Source: Fibrobacter sp. UBA4223 (lineage in GTDB: Bacteria; Fibrobacterota; Fibrobacteria; Fibrobacterales; Fibrobacteraceae). From it: a stretch of 64,000 nucleotides of DNA. The notes beneath the pieces are model-generated. The model worked only from the letters and a program-made list of their open reading frames with translations, made no database searches and had not been told where the DNA came from. How positions within the stretch are numbered: position 1 is the stretch's first letter; every line of letters begins with the position of its first letter. Below, piece by piece: positions 51,401-60,100 of the stretch. A program made the position numbers and the translations under genes. The stretch lies in NCBI GenBank assembly GCA_002382975.1, contig DFTB01000011.1, positions 110,148 through 174,147 of the forward strand, written 5' to 3'.

Positions 51401-53679
51401 AGGAAGAGTTCCCAAGGTTTATCTTCCATGACATCGTCAAAGCCTTCGTACTCCACGCGCATCAGCCCGCAGGGTTCCAGCCCAGGCATATTGATTTTCC
51501 AAGAGTTGGAAAGATCCTTCAACAAGAGATATTTCAGCAAAGTCTTGAATGTATCTTCAGCCTTTTTCTGGGCCGCACGGAAACCGGTATCGCCGTTCTT
51601 GTTGTAATCAGCGATACCTATGTTCATGCAATCATAGACTTTACTTTCTATTTCTGCAAATGTAATAGTCCCGTTTTCATTCAAGGCTTTTGCCAAGGCG
51701 CTTCTGATTCGTAAGGTGTTGACAAAGTCATTGAAATGTCCAGCCTGCAAAGAAGCATCTTGCCTATTGTCCGTAAAACTCAGAAGTTTCGTGTCCTTGT
51801 TTTCAAAACCAGATGTTGCCATTGAATTAAGAATATTCAACGACAATACCGTAGTCGATGTCGAACGACCTTCCATACCAACACGAGTCAGCTTTGCAAA
51901 TTCAGAAGTCTGATGATGATAGACATCGCCACTGGTCGGATCATACACGAAACCTACGGGCAGATACCATACCTTACGATCAGAATATCTTTCTGGGTCA
52001 GAACTAAAATCTCCAGCAACATTTATGCTAATCAGTTGCGGGAATTTATCCACCTGTTGTTTTTTCAGAACAAGCGTTCCGCGTTTATATTCCACAAACT
52101 CGCTCGGCAAGTTGAGAATATCTTCTGCAGGATTCCACTCCGCAATATCAATTAGATAACCACAGGAAATATCCGCCCTGTCTTCTTCGTTGATTACCGA
52201 ATCGCCAAAATCGCGCGGTTCCAATTTCCCAGTCTTTTCATTCTTCTTTACACAGATAAAAGGCTTGCCCGATGTACGGCTAAATACCACAGGATACAAA
52301 GGACAATCAACACCATTTACGTTCTTTGAGGGGAGTCCTTCAAAGCAAACTTCCCTATCCGTTTTTTCTTCGCCTTCTGCTGGCTTGTGCAAAGTGACAG
52401 AGACGCTAGTAGATTGCGATATAAACTGATGCAACTTGTATGGAAGAACGAAGTTCTTACGAAGTTTCTTTTCTTCATTTTCTCTGGCAATACTTTCGTT
52501 TACCACCGAAATAGAGTTGAAAAGATTCTTCAAGACTTCTGTGCACTTTTCAACATCCACAGAAGAATATTCCGACAATTCTTCGGATATTTCATCAAGC
52601 GTTAAGGGAACGCCTCTTCTAAGAACTCCATTTTCATTTTTCAAGGCAACGGAATGTTCAACCCACCTGAACAACGCATTTTGGACAAGTATGTCTTCAG
52701 ATTGAATCTGTTGTGTAAATGATTCTACAGCTGCCTTCAATTCTTCTTTAGACGGAATGCCCTCAGCAGAAATCGACTTCAAGGATTCTTCGATAATCTG
52801 GTCGCGTTCAAATTTTTGTCCGAAAAACAACGACGCCACCTTGGCCACTGCATCCTTCCGTTCTTCTGTAGATGTTCCGCTTGCCATAGTCGCAGATGTT
52901 CCCATGCAAGTAATATGGTGGGAACATTCTGCCTTTATGCGTCGAATTAGCATCGCAACATCGGCGCCTTGACGCCCCCTGAATGTATGAAGTTCGTCGA
53001 ACGCAATGTATCTGAGATTCTTGAAAAGAGCCCGTTTGATGGAATCATCACTTTGACGGGTCAAGAGATATTCCAACATCATGTAGTTGGTCAAAAGAAT
53101 GTGCGGAGGGTTCTCCCTGATTTTCTTTCGGACCTCCTCGGTTTCTTGACCAGTATACTGATTAAACTGGACTGGAAAATCTTCGCCCGTCAAATTCTTG
53201 TAGTTCTGCGCGTACTTTTCAATCTCGTTTGTTTGAGAGTTGATAAGGGCGTTCATCGGATAAACAATCAAGCCCGTCACACCTTGCGATTTATCCTTGA
53301 TTGCGGCATTTATGATTGTTCCAAGAAATGTCAGCGATTTTCCCGAACCCGTTCCAGAGGTAACGGTAAAGTCTCTGCCTTGCGCCCCAAGCCTTAAGGC
53401 TTCTTCCTGATGCTTGTAAAGATGGAACCCATTGAAGATTTTGTCCATCTTTGAATCGAGCAAACCTTCGTCAACCAGCTGCTTTAGCGAGCAACCTTCT
53501 AGGTAGGACGGATTGAATTGAATCAACGGATCCGGCCACATCGACTTTTCGTCGCCATAGGCTTTTAGGGCTTCCAAGATTTGAGGATCGTCGATGTCAA
53601 CAAAACTGTTGGCAAAAGACTTGTACTGCGACATAATATCGTCGTGCAGCCTAAAAAAATCCTTTGTAGCCAGGGCCAT
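48490..53679 (-). CDS. Giant DEAD-type helicase with C-terminal Vsr-like nuclease domain
   Basis: A 1729-residue helicase. The first RecA domain has SGTGSGKS (108-115), IVYPMNALINSQ, LLTNYMMLEYLL, DELH (228-231) and TSAT (261-264). The second has LFCSPTMELGIDISDLS and YAQRSGRAGRSGQPALVF. A large DUF1998-like C-terminal part follows (VSILGLDYAGRITLQYALK ...). The last ~100 residues read as a PD-(D/E)XK (Vsr/DUF559-like) domain: TELKFLNYLY, PDFYY (1658-1662), TFVFCDGTPHDD (1671-1682) and REAILDRGMDYIVYYYKD. It combines functions split between DrmA and DrmB in DISARM, or resembles DruE/DpdJ-type giants. GGAG lies 7 nt before the ATG; it leads the array. Confidence 0.88.
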   Translation of the reverse strand: MALATKDFFRLHDDIMSQYKSFANSFVDIDDPQILEALKAYGDEKSMWPDPLIQFNPSYLEGCSLKQLVDEGLLDSKMDKIFNGFHLYKHQEEALRLGAQGRDFTVTSGTGSGKSLTFLGTIINAAIKDKSQGVTGLIVYPMNALINSQTNEIEKYAQNYKNLTGEDFPVQFNQYTGQETEEVRKKIRENPPHILLTNYMMLEYLLTRQSDDSIKRALFKNLRYIAFDELHTFRGRQGADVAMLIRRIKAECSHHITCMGTSATMASGTSTEERKDAVAKVASLFFGQKFERDQIIEESLKSISAEGIPSKEELKAAVESFTQQIQSEDILVQNALFRWVEHSVALKNENGVLRRGVPLTLDEISEELSEYSSVDVEKCTEVLKNLFNSISVVNESIARENEEKKLRKNFVLPYKLHQFISQSTSVSVTLHKPAEGEEKTDREVCFEGLPSKNVNGVDCPLYPVVFSRTSGKPFICVKKNEKTGKLEPRDFGDSVINEEDRADISCGYLIDIAEWNPAEDILNLPSEFVEYKRGTLVLKKQQVDKFPQLISINVAGDFSSDPERYSDRKVWYLPVGFVYDPTSGDVYHHQTSEFAKLTRVGMEGRSTSTTVLSLNILNSMATSGFENKDTKLLSFTDNRQDASLQAGHFNDFVNTLRIRSALAKALNENGTITFAEIESKVYDCMNIGIADYNKNGDTGFRAAQKKAEDTFKTLLKYLLLKDLSNSWKINMPGLEPCGLMRVEYEGFDDVMEDKPWELFLDTFNNKWNTSITKSDLKEISFNVLEYFRKSYAIYHESFYGSNKIRANLDAFENNLLPNWVPEESDLPEPTWMALKRTKMGSIFTQSVGMQSRLGRYIKDKLQSYVANIDGDRYNEFVEAMLNTLCEANFLQKDEKTKQGNENTVVYILNVETLLWKKGDGKVPEDMIFRRNNKKVERKPNEYFKNLYLTASLTSRIVSKEHTGQIPKDERQQRESDFRAGNFSTLFCSPTMELGIDISDLSIVHMRNVPPNASNYAQRSGRAGRSGQPALVFTSCSRRSAHDAHYFANPRDIVAGEVKPPKLDLLNQDLLRSHFDALFLTHRGVGGISEGSMAEFIIIDHPDLPLKNETRLSLIDADKNPQDILEKWNAVIADIAGDLRETSWYNENWALRILQGLYGEFEKAMNRWKNLFSQQQMQQAEADKILENPTYKKTSEEYRTAAQNRARAMAFRELLLNRVKSSSGESQSEFYPFRYLASEGFLPGYNFTRLPIHLLLSTKDKKDVAESLSRPRNLGLREMGPENLVYHNGAKYKVVSSQLSEVRQGGSEALVCTKSGYILFDDQQNVNNDPWTGAEIGSNRKKFTDLMSMTDQVAEKKVHITCDEEERTRMGYVIDTYFAYDGNKSDIKELKLLSGGDLLLRIRYIPAAKLVYINNKWKNQEAEGFVLNNVSGDWKSHGYRNKLAGERDNPASQKTYNNLSVVKIFTTDTADALYVEPVSILGLDYAGRITLQYALKTAIENVFSIESSEMGVTPIGDPEEPNILLYESAEESLGVLKSLTEDNEGWHKVVNEIQRLCRFDDETYKDKASYKDFLSYYNQTDHAVIDRFKIQKTVERLLNCQIQVGKSDSGRYEAQYQRLLETYDKSSSTELKFLNYLYKHGLRLPDEAQRRVDGLYCQPDFYYAPDSGSVPTFVFCDGTPHDDNSVMERDTKQREAILDRGMDYIVYYYKDNLDEVVASRKDIFRKVADK

Positions 53680-53723
53680 GGCAGGACTCCATATAAAAAA
53701 ATAAAAACTCTCTAGAACAAAAC

Positions 53724-53746
53724 ACGCTAAAATCGGAATTTAGCGT
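53724..53746. promoter_or_regulatory. Inverted repeat, possible operator of the defence array
   Basis: ACGCTAAA and TTTAGCGT are perfect 8-nt arms around a 7-nt spacer, placed where an operator for the minus-strand helicase promoter would lie. No regulator gene can be tied to it from sequence. Confidence 0.45.
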
Positions 53747-53896
53747 TATTTATCGTTTGTAATATAACTTAAAAAACGAGTGATTAATCAGTGATTAAGA
53801 AACAATAGAGTCATTTGTTAGCATGATATTGGCATTTTTTTTCGTTATCATCAAAGCGATACGCAAGCTTGATTGCTACAGCGCTCGCCTTCGGGG

Positions 53897-53982
53897 GTTT
53901 TAGGGGGCGGAGCCACTTAGGAGAGAGAGGGTAGCGAAAAACGCCGCTAGGCGATTGCAGCGAGGGGGAAACCTCCCCCTTC
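53897..53982 (+). repeat. Dispersed 75-90 bp repeat, copy B
   Basis: Matches copy A (7906-7980) at both ends and in the CCTAGGAGAG/CTTAGGAGAG and GGGTAGC blocks; a hairpin with GAGGGGGAAACCTCCCCC closes it. Confidence 0.65.
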
Positions 53983-54003
53983 AAAAAAAATCGCGTGGGC
54001 CTA

Positions 54004-54032
54004 TTGACAAACTGAATTTTTGAATTTATATT
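54004..54032 (+). promoter_or_regulatory. Sigma-70 promoter of the RhuM/ORF6N pair
   Basis: TTGACA and TATATT with a 17-bp spacer, 61 nt before the ATG of the RhuM-like gene: a near-consensus promoter. Confidence 0.8.
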
Positions 54033-54093
54033 ATAGTGCACAAGTGTGTAGTCTTTGGTATTTTTTTACGCTTGTATGCCAGAGGAGTTGACG

Positions 54094-55125
54094 ATGAAGA
54101 AAGATGTTGCGGTCAGTGCGGCCGGGGCCGACAAAAACGAGATAGTCGTTTACCAGCCGGAGGGTGGGGAATTCCACATCGAAGTCCGGGTCGAAAACGA
54201 GAGTGTTTGGCTAAATCGACAGCAAATGGCCATCCTTTTCGGCAGAGATGTAAAAACGATTGGCAAACACATTGCCAATGCCTTAAAAGAAGAACTCAAG
54301 GATATCCCAACTGTCGCAAATTTTGCGACAGTTCAAAATGAAGGCGGTCGAGACGTCCGCAGAAATGTCGAACACTATAACCTAGATGTCATTATATCTG
54401 TAGGATACAGGGTAAAATCCGCAAATGGCGTAAAGTTTCGCCAGTGGGCAAACCAAGTCCTTAGGGATCATTTACTCAGGGGATACAGCATCAATCAACG
54501 GATGCTGGCAATGGGAGGCACAGAAATTTCCCTTTTCAAGCAAAATGTTGACATGCGCCTTACCGCCGTCGAGCAGCGCGTAGATTTTTTCGTCAACACA
54601 GCCCACTCTGCCCAAAATCGGAGAATTGAGCAACTTTCCCACGACGTCCAGAAGGTCATGTCGAATTTCATCGACCCGAGCACCTTCAAGCACTTTCTGA
54701 TTCTGAACGGGCAACGCCTGGAGGCCGATGTCGCCTACACGCAGATTTACGGCATGGCGAAAAAGTCGGTGCTGATTGTGGACGACTACCTGGATGTAAA
54801 GACTCTCGACTTGCTGCGGTGCGTGGCGAAGGGCGTTTCGGTTAGGATTTTCAGCGAGCAGCACGGGCGCACACGCCTGACCGAAAGCATGCTGGCGGAC
54901 TTCAGGGCAGCCCGCCCGGATGTTGAACTTGACGATGTCCGCACAACGGGGAACGTATTTCACGACAGGTACATCTACCTGGATTTCGGGACCGACAGCG
55001 AGAAACTTTTCCACTGCGGGGCATCCTCAAAAGACGCGGGGAACAAGATCACGACCATCATGCAGCTGGAAGATATCGCCGGGTACCGCGCACTGTTCGA
55101 GAGGCTACTGGAAAATGAAAGATAA
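54094..55125 (+). CDS. RhuM-family protein with PLD-like C-terminal domain
   Basis: A 343-residue protein. Residues 15-135 match the RhuM (virulence protein, COG3943) domain: IVVYQPEGGEFHIEVRVE, VWLNRQQMAILFGRDVKTIGKHI and IISVGYRVKSANGVKFRQWANQVLRDHL. A linker helix leads to residues 187-340, which are nearly identical to the C-terminus of the next gene. That domain has SVLIVDDYLDVKTLDLLR and NVFHDRYIYLDFG, where H290-x-R292-x4-D297 resembles half of a phospholipase D HxK(x4)D motif. GGAG lies 7 nt before the ATG at 54094; the 20-nt initiation region is the same as in the next gene. Function is unproven; RhuM proteins cluster with defence genes. Confidence 0.82.
   Translation: MKKDVAVSAAGADKNEIVVYQPEGGEFHIEVRVENESVWLNRQQMAILFGRDVKTIGKHIANALKEELKDIPTVANFATVQNEGGRDVRRNVEHYNLDVIISVGYRVKSANGVKFRQWANQVLRDHLLRGYSINQRMLAMGGTEISLFKQNVDMRLTAVEQRVDFFVNTAHSAQNRRIEQLSHDVQKVMSNFIDPSTFKHFLILNGQRLEADVAYTQIYGMAKKSVLIVDDYLDVKTLDLLRCVAKGVSVRIFSEQHGRTRLTESMLADFRAARPDVELDDVRTTGNVFHDRYIYLDFGTDSEKLFHCGASSKDAGNKITTIMQLEDIAGYRALFERLLENER
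54655..55110 (+). repeat. Duplicated C-terminal coding segment, copy 1
   Basis: About 456 nt, closely matching 55733-56188 in the next gene at both DNA and protein level, while the upstream halves of the two genes are unrelated. Confidence 0.9.
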
Positions 55126-55149
55126 TGAAAAGCGCCAGAGGAGTTGACG

Positions 55150-56217
55150 ATGAAGAAATTGAAAAAGCCCGAATTTTCCCTGATAGACGAGGATTTGCTC
55201 AAGTCGCGGATATATACCATCCGCGGGGTAAAGGTCATGCTCGATGCCGATTTGGCGGAAATTTACGGGTATTCGACCAAGGCTTTCAATCAGCAGGTCA
55301 AGAATAATATCGAGCGTTTTGCGGAGGATTTCCGTTTCCAACTGTCCAAAAAGGAAGTCGAAGAATTGCGGTCAAAAAATTTGACCGCAATTACCGGTGT
55401 AAATGACGCAGAAATTTTGCGGTGCAAAAATTGCACCACAAACATTAGCACAATGAGCCGTTTCAATCCCTACGTTTTTACGGAGCAAGGCATTTATATG
55501 CTTATGACTGTGTTGAAAGGCGATTTGGCAGTACAACAGAGCATGGCCCTTATCCGTCTTTTCAAGCAGATGAAGGACTACATTGCGGCGGAGAATGCGC
55601 TGGATGTTTCTGCGGGGATGGTCGCACTGGCGACGCAGACTAGCCAGAACACGCGGGATATCGCCGAGATTGCCACGGATGTCCGCACGCTTTCAAGCAA
55701 GGTGGAGCGAAACGAGAGCTTTCTCCAGAAGGTCATGGCGAATCTCGTCGACCCGAGCACCTTCAAGCACTTCCTGATTCTGAACGGGCAGCGGTTGGAG
55801 GCCGATGTCGCCTACACGCAGATTTACAGCATGGCGAAGAGGTCGGTGCTGATTGTAGATGATTACCTGGATGTAAAGACACTTGATTTGCTGCGGTGCG
55901 TAGCGAAGGGCGTTTCGGTTAGGATTTTCAGCGAGCAGCACGGGCGCACACGCCTGACCGAAAGCATGCTGGCGGACTTCAGGGCTGCCCGCCCAGATGT
56001 TGAACTTAGCGATGTTCGCACCACGGGGAACGTATTTCACGACAGGTACATCTATCTGGATTTCGGGACCGACAGCGAGAAACTTTTCCACTGCGGGGCG
56101 TCCTCAAAAGATGCCGGAAACAAAATCACGACCATCATGCAGTTGGAAGATATCGCCGGGTATCGTGCACTGTTCGAGAGGCTACTGCGAGAGGGGGGGG
56201 ATAGGGGACAGCCCTAG
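55150..56217 (+). CDS. ORF6N-domain protein with PLD-like C-terminal domain
   Basis: A 355-residue protein. Residues 12-112 match the phage-type ORF6N domain: LLKSRIYTIRGVKVMLDADLAEIYG, AFNQQVKNNIERFAEDFRFQLS and FNPYVFTEQGIYMLMTVLKG. A helical stretch (about 130-190) links to residues 194-347, the same PLD-like module as in the upstream gene with HDRYIYLDFG. The chain ends EGGDRGQP. It starts 24 nt after the RhuM-like gene with an identical initiation region, so it reads as a second operon gene made by modular shuffling. ORF6N domains are thought to bind DNA and are common in phages and defence islands. Confidence 0.82.
   Translation: MKKLKKPEFSLIDEDLLKSRIYTIRGVKVMLDADLAEIYGYSTKAFNQQVKNNIERFAEDFRFQLSKKEVEELRSKNLTAITGVNDAEILRCKNCTTNISTMSRFNPYVFTEQGIYMLMTVLKGDLAVQQSMALIRLFKQMKDYIAAENALDVSAGMVALATQTSQNTRDIAEIATDVRTLSSKVERNESFLQKVMANLVDPSTFKHFLILNGQRLEADVAYTQIYSMAKRSVLIVDDYLDVKTLDLLRCVAKGVSVRIFSEQHGRTRLTESMLADFRAARPDVELSDVRTTGNVFHDRYIYLDFGTDSEKLFHCGASSKDAGNKITTIMQLEDIAGYRALFERLLREGGDRGQP
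55733..56188 (+). repeat. Duplicated C-terminal coding segment, copy 2
   Basis: Counterpart of 54655-55110; most differences are single bases, several of them silent. Confidence 0.9.
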
Positions 56218-56224
56218 CTGAAAA

Positions 56225-56878
56225 TTATCCGCCAACCTTCTTCACGAATTCCCGGCAGGTGGACTCGGGGTCGGCGGTGCCGAAGATGGCGCTGCCCACC
56301 ACGAACACGTTGGCGCCCGTTTCCTTGCAGGCGAGAATGTTGTCCAGCTTCACGCCGCCGTCAATCTGGATATCCAGTTCGGGTTTCAGCTGGCGCAGTT
56401 CGCGGATCTTGTCCAGGCAATAGGGAGTCAGGCTCTGGCCGCCAAAGCCGGGGTTCACCGACATGATGAGCACCATATCTACGATGTCCAGCACCCACTT
56501 GATGCTTTCCAGGGGAGTTGCCGGGTTGATGGCCACGGCGGGCTTTACGCCCAGTTCCTTTATCTGGTGCAGCAGCCGGTCTAGGTGGTTGGTGGTCTCG
56601 GCGTGTACGCTGATGATGCTTGCCCCCGCCTTCGCAAATTCGCCCACGTACTTTTCGGGATTCTCGATCATCAGGTGGCAATCCAGCGGGAGCTTGGTAC
56701 CCTTGCCCACGCAGGCCGAAATGCCCGGACCAAAGCTGATGTTGGGCACAAAGTGTCCGTCCATGATGTCCAGGTGCACAAGGCCCGCGCCGCCGTTCTC
56801 GATGGCGTTCAGGCCCTTGCCCAGTTCCAAAAAGTTCGCGTTCAACACGCTGGGAGCGATAATTTGCTTTAGACTCAT
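56225..56878 (-). CDS. rpe: Ribulose-phosphate 3-epimerase
   Basis: A 217-residue TIM-barrel enzyme of the pentose phosphate pathway interconverting ribulose 5-phosphate and xylulose 5-phosphate. Signature blocks: IIAPSVLNANF (5-15), VHLDIMDGHFVPNISFG (with the metal-binding His and Asp), PLDCHLMIENPEKYV, ISVHAETT, MSVNPGFGGQSL and IQIDGGV. The start at 56878 (MSLKQIIAPS) fits the family length of about 220; the frame opens further upstream. The gene is convergent with the ORF6N gene (7 nt apart) and marks the return to core genome. Confidence 0.97.
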   Translation of the reverse strand: MSLKQIIAPSVLNANFLELGKGLNAIENGGAGLVHLDIMDGHFVPNISFGPGISACVGKGTKLPLDCHLMIENPEKYVGEFAKAGASIISVHAETTNHLDRLLHQIKELGVKPAVAINPATPLESIKWVLDIVDMVLIMSVNPGFGGQSLTPYCLDKIRELRQLKPELDIQIDGGVKLDNILACKETGANVFVVGSAIFGTADPESTCREFVKKVGG

Positions 56879-56930
56879 GCCCAAAATATAGGAAAGTTCG
56901 CGAAAAAACCAGCGCATTCGCTCCCAAAAA

Positions 56931-56966
56931 GAAAACCCCGGGCCTGATTTCTCAAGTCCGGGGCTT
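56931..56966 (-). terminator. Terminator after tRNA-Ser
   Basis: On the minus strand GCCCCGG and CCGGGG pair across an AT-rich loop and are followed by TTTTC, a few nt beyond the 3' end of the tRNA gene. Confidence 0.7.
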
Positions 56967-56970
56967 TCAG

Positions 56971-57059
56971 CGGGAAGGGCGAGATTCGAACTCGCGATAG
57001 GATTAAGTCCTATACGTCCTTAGCAGGGACGCGCCTTCGGCCAGCTCGGCCACCTTCCC
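56971..57059 (-). tRNA. tRNA-Ser(GCT)
   Basis: An 89-nt class II tRNA. The acceptor stem is GGGAAGG/CCTTCCC with discriminator G, positions 8-9 are TG, the D-arm GCCGAGCTGGCCGAAGGC is normal, the anticodon loop CTGCTAA gives GCT (reads AGC/AGU serine), a long variable arm follows (TATAGGACTTAATCCTA) and the T-arm has GTTCGAATC. CCA is not encoded. Confidence 0.95.
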
Positions 57060-57074
57060 ATCTTGGGGACTCCA

Positions 57075-57103
57075 ATTTTACATAAAAATCCGCAGTTTTT
57101 CAA
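57075..57103 (-). promoter_or_regulatory. Promoter of tRNA-Ser
   Basis: On the minus strand TTGAAA and TAAAAT are separated by 17 bp, with the -10 box ending 15 nt before the mature tRNA 5' end. Confidence 0.75.
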
Positions 57104-57161
57104 GGGTGAATGCCCAAAATTGCCCAAAAAAGCCCGCCAAAAAAGCTAAATTGCGGCTATA

Positions 57162-60100
57162 ATGATGCGGCTTCTAATAAAATTACTCAAGATTATGGCG
57201 GCATTTGCCCTGGTGGGCCTCATCTGCTGCATCCCCCTCTACATTGTCGTTTTCAAGATTCTGCCCGAAAAGGACCCCGACAACCAGTTCAACCGCAAGA
57301 CTATCCTGCAGGTGCTCTCCGGCGAGACCCGCGTATTCTACCGCGACGGTGATAATCTCCTGGGCGCATTTTTCGATGCCAATCACCGCGTGTATGTGCC
57401 CTACGGCGACATTCCCGTGAACATCGTGAACGCCCTGGTGGCCGCCGAAGACGCGGGCTACTGGAACCACGACGGGTTCAGCCTGTACGGCTTTACCCGC
57501 GCCATGGTCTCGAACCTGAAAAGCGGGCACATGCGGCAGGGCGGCTCCACCCTCACCCAGCAGGCGGTCAAGAACATCTTTGGCCGCGAGGAACGTTCTG
57601 TCAAGGAAAAGGGCAAGGAGCTGATCAACGCGCTCCGCATGGAAAAGCACTTTTCCAAGGAAGAAATCCTGGAGTTCTACCTGAACCAGTTCCACGTTTC
57701 GGGTACGGGCAAGGGTGTGGCCATTGCGGCCCAGTATTTCTTCAACAAGGAACTGAAGGACCTGACCCTGGCCGAATGCGCCTTTATTGCAGGCTCCGTG
57801 AAGGGCCCCTTCAACTACGACCCCTTTATCCAGCGCAACAAGGAACGCCGTGACCGGGCTATCGCCCGGGGTGCAGAACGCCTGCAATACGTGCTTTCTC
57901 GCATGGTAGAAGAGGGCTACATCGAGCAAGAGGACATGGACAAGGCCCTCGCAAGCCCGTTGGAATTCAACCACGGGAATTTCCGCTTCAGCATGAGCAC
58001 CACGCTGGAGCGTCTGGAAGAACGCCTGGACAGCGAATATTTCAAGGAACTTTTCGAGGGCGAAGGAATCGACGACTGGCGCAAGGCCCAGCTGGAAATC
58101 GTGACCACGCTGGATGCTCGGAGTCAGGATGCCGCCAAGCGTGCCCTGCAGAACAATATCAGCAACCTCCAGATGCAGTTGGGCGGGTTCGTGCTCCCCA
58201 AGGCCCAGTTTGCAAACCGGGCCCAGAGTGCCCGCAAGGGCGATTACCTTTACGGTGCCGTAGATAGCGTTTTCTACGACGACAAGGGCAAGCTGAAGTC
58301 CCTGAAGCTGGACTTTGGCCAGCTGAAGGGTGTCGTCACGGAGGCCGCGGTCAAGGAATTTGCAGCCCAGGTAGGCGGTGACGTAAACAAGATTCTCGCT
58401 TCCCAGCTGAAACCGGGAGCCATCCTTCTGGTGAGCGTGCTGGACGAAAAAATGATTGAGGGCTACGCCCCCTGCAAGATCGAAACAGAACCCGTGCTGC
58501 AGGGTGGTCTCGTGGCTATCCAGAATGGCATGGTGCTTGCAAGCCAGGGCGGTTTCCACAACACGGGTTATGACCGTAGCTTCAAGGCGGTGCGTCAGCT
58601 TGGTTCTAGCTGGAAACCTCTGCTCTATGCGCTGGCCCTGCAACACCACTGGAACTACATGGACGAGCTGGAAAATGAGTTCAACGTGTTCCAGTACGTG
58701 AACCAGTTCTATTTCCCCCGGCCCGACCACAAGAACAAGGGCGACGTGGTGACCATCGCCTGGGCTACCACCCGTTCCGAAAACATCGCCAGCATTTGGC
58801 TGTTGGAACACTTGCTAGACAAACTGGACAGTAACGAGTTTGCCGAGGTGGCGGCCCAGAACGGTTTTGCCCAAGATGCCGACGAAGAACGCAAGGAATA
58901 TTTCGAGCGGCTTCGTGACAAGTTCGGCCTTACCCTGAAAGAAGAATCCAAGCGGGAAATCGAGTTTACCCGCGCCCGCGATGCTCTTGCAGAGCGCTAC
59001 AGGCTAGAGGGCAAGTCCGCCCGCGCTCGTGCGGTGCTGAACTTGCGTTACGGCACCTTCACTGACGACGGTATCAAGCAGGCCAAAAAAGACGAGACCC
59101 TCATCAAGTATCTGAAACACAACTACAAGAATTACGCTGAGGTGCTCCGCGCCCGCGAAGCCAAGAGCCTGGATCCCGATGTAGAGGCGCTACTCCCGCC
59201 TATGGATTCGGTGGTTCTTTTCCCGAACTTCAGCCTGGCCGATTTCAAGCGACTCACCACCATGATGGAGCCTGTGGATTCCGAGAAGGATTACCTGGAT
59301 GCCGAGCACATCCGCTACTGGCCCGATTTCCGCAGGGCCCTTTCTATGGCGGAATACGCCCGCTTTGCTACAGAGATTGGTATCCATCAGAAACTCCAGA
59401 AGGTGTTCAGTATGCCTCTGGGCGTGAACGAAATTACCTTGGGCGAAATCAGCACTGCTTATCAGACATTGCTTACGGGAAAGGTGTTCAAGTGTCTTGA
59501 TGGCGAATGGACCGATCCCTGCTTCATCAAAGAAATCAAGAACCGCGATGGTCGCGTGATTTTCCGGAACGAGATGGAAAGCAAGCAGGTGCTTTCGGAT
59601 ACGGTTACCTCTCAGATGGCGGTGATGTTGCGTTCCGTGTTTACCAACGGTACGGCTCGTAGCCAGGTCAACAACCTCTCTGTTACTAGCGATGACCGCT
59701 CTACCACGCTCCGGTTCCCTGTGATGGGCAAGACGGGTACCACCAACGATTACCGCAACGTGGCCTTTATGGGTGCGCTTCCCACTTACGTAGAAGAGAA
59801 GAACGGCATAGCATTGGATTCTGTGGTGGCCATCGGAAGCTACGTGGGCTTCGACGATAACAAGCCTCTAAAGTCTGGCCGCACTCGCATTGCTGGCGCT
59901 TCGGGTGGCCTTCCGCAGTGGGCGTCTTTTGCCAAAGAAGAAATCGCCATTCAGGGTATTCCCGAACACATCGACTTCTTCGACATTTCTATGTTGGCCA
60001 CGGGCGAGGTTCCGCTGGTGCTTTCTAATGAGCGTGGCGAGCTGAAGGTGGACCCCATGACGGGCTTTGTCCTTCCTGAATCCGAAGCTTCTGCAGGCCG

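Larger units (their letters stand above)
53680..54093. other. Divergent regulatory region upstream of the helicase array
   Basis: This 414-nt gap holds the inverted repeat ACGCTAAA/TTTAGCGT (53724-53746) 45 nt before the helicase start, an 11-nt direct repeat AGTGATTAATC/AGTGATTAAG (53780-53799), copy B of the 75-90 bp dispersed repeat (53897-53982) and the RhuM-side promoter (54004-54032). The region is AT-rich apart from the repeat. No gene is supported in it. Confidence 0.6.

Noticed and set aside
41742..53679. Simple assignment of the helicase-methylase trio to canonical class 1 DISARM
   Set aside because: Separate drmB (DUF1998) and drmC (PLD) genes are missing, the large helicase has a different C-terminal nuclease, and four extra genes are in the same array; only a resemblance is claimed.
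56971..57059. tRNA-Ser as an integration site for the accessory island
   Set aside because: No integrase gene and no repeat of the tRNA 3' end were found on the far side of the island; rpe also lies between.
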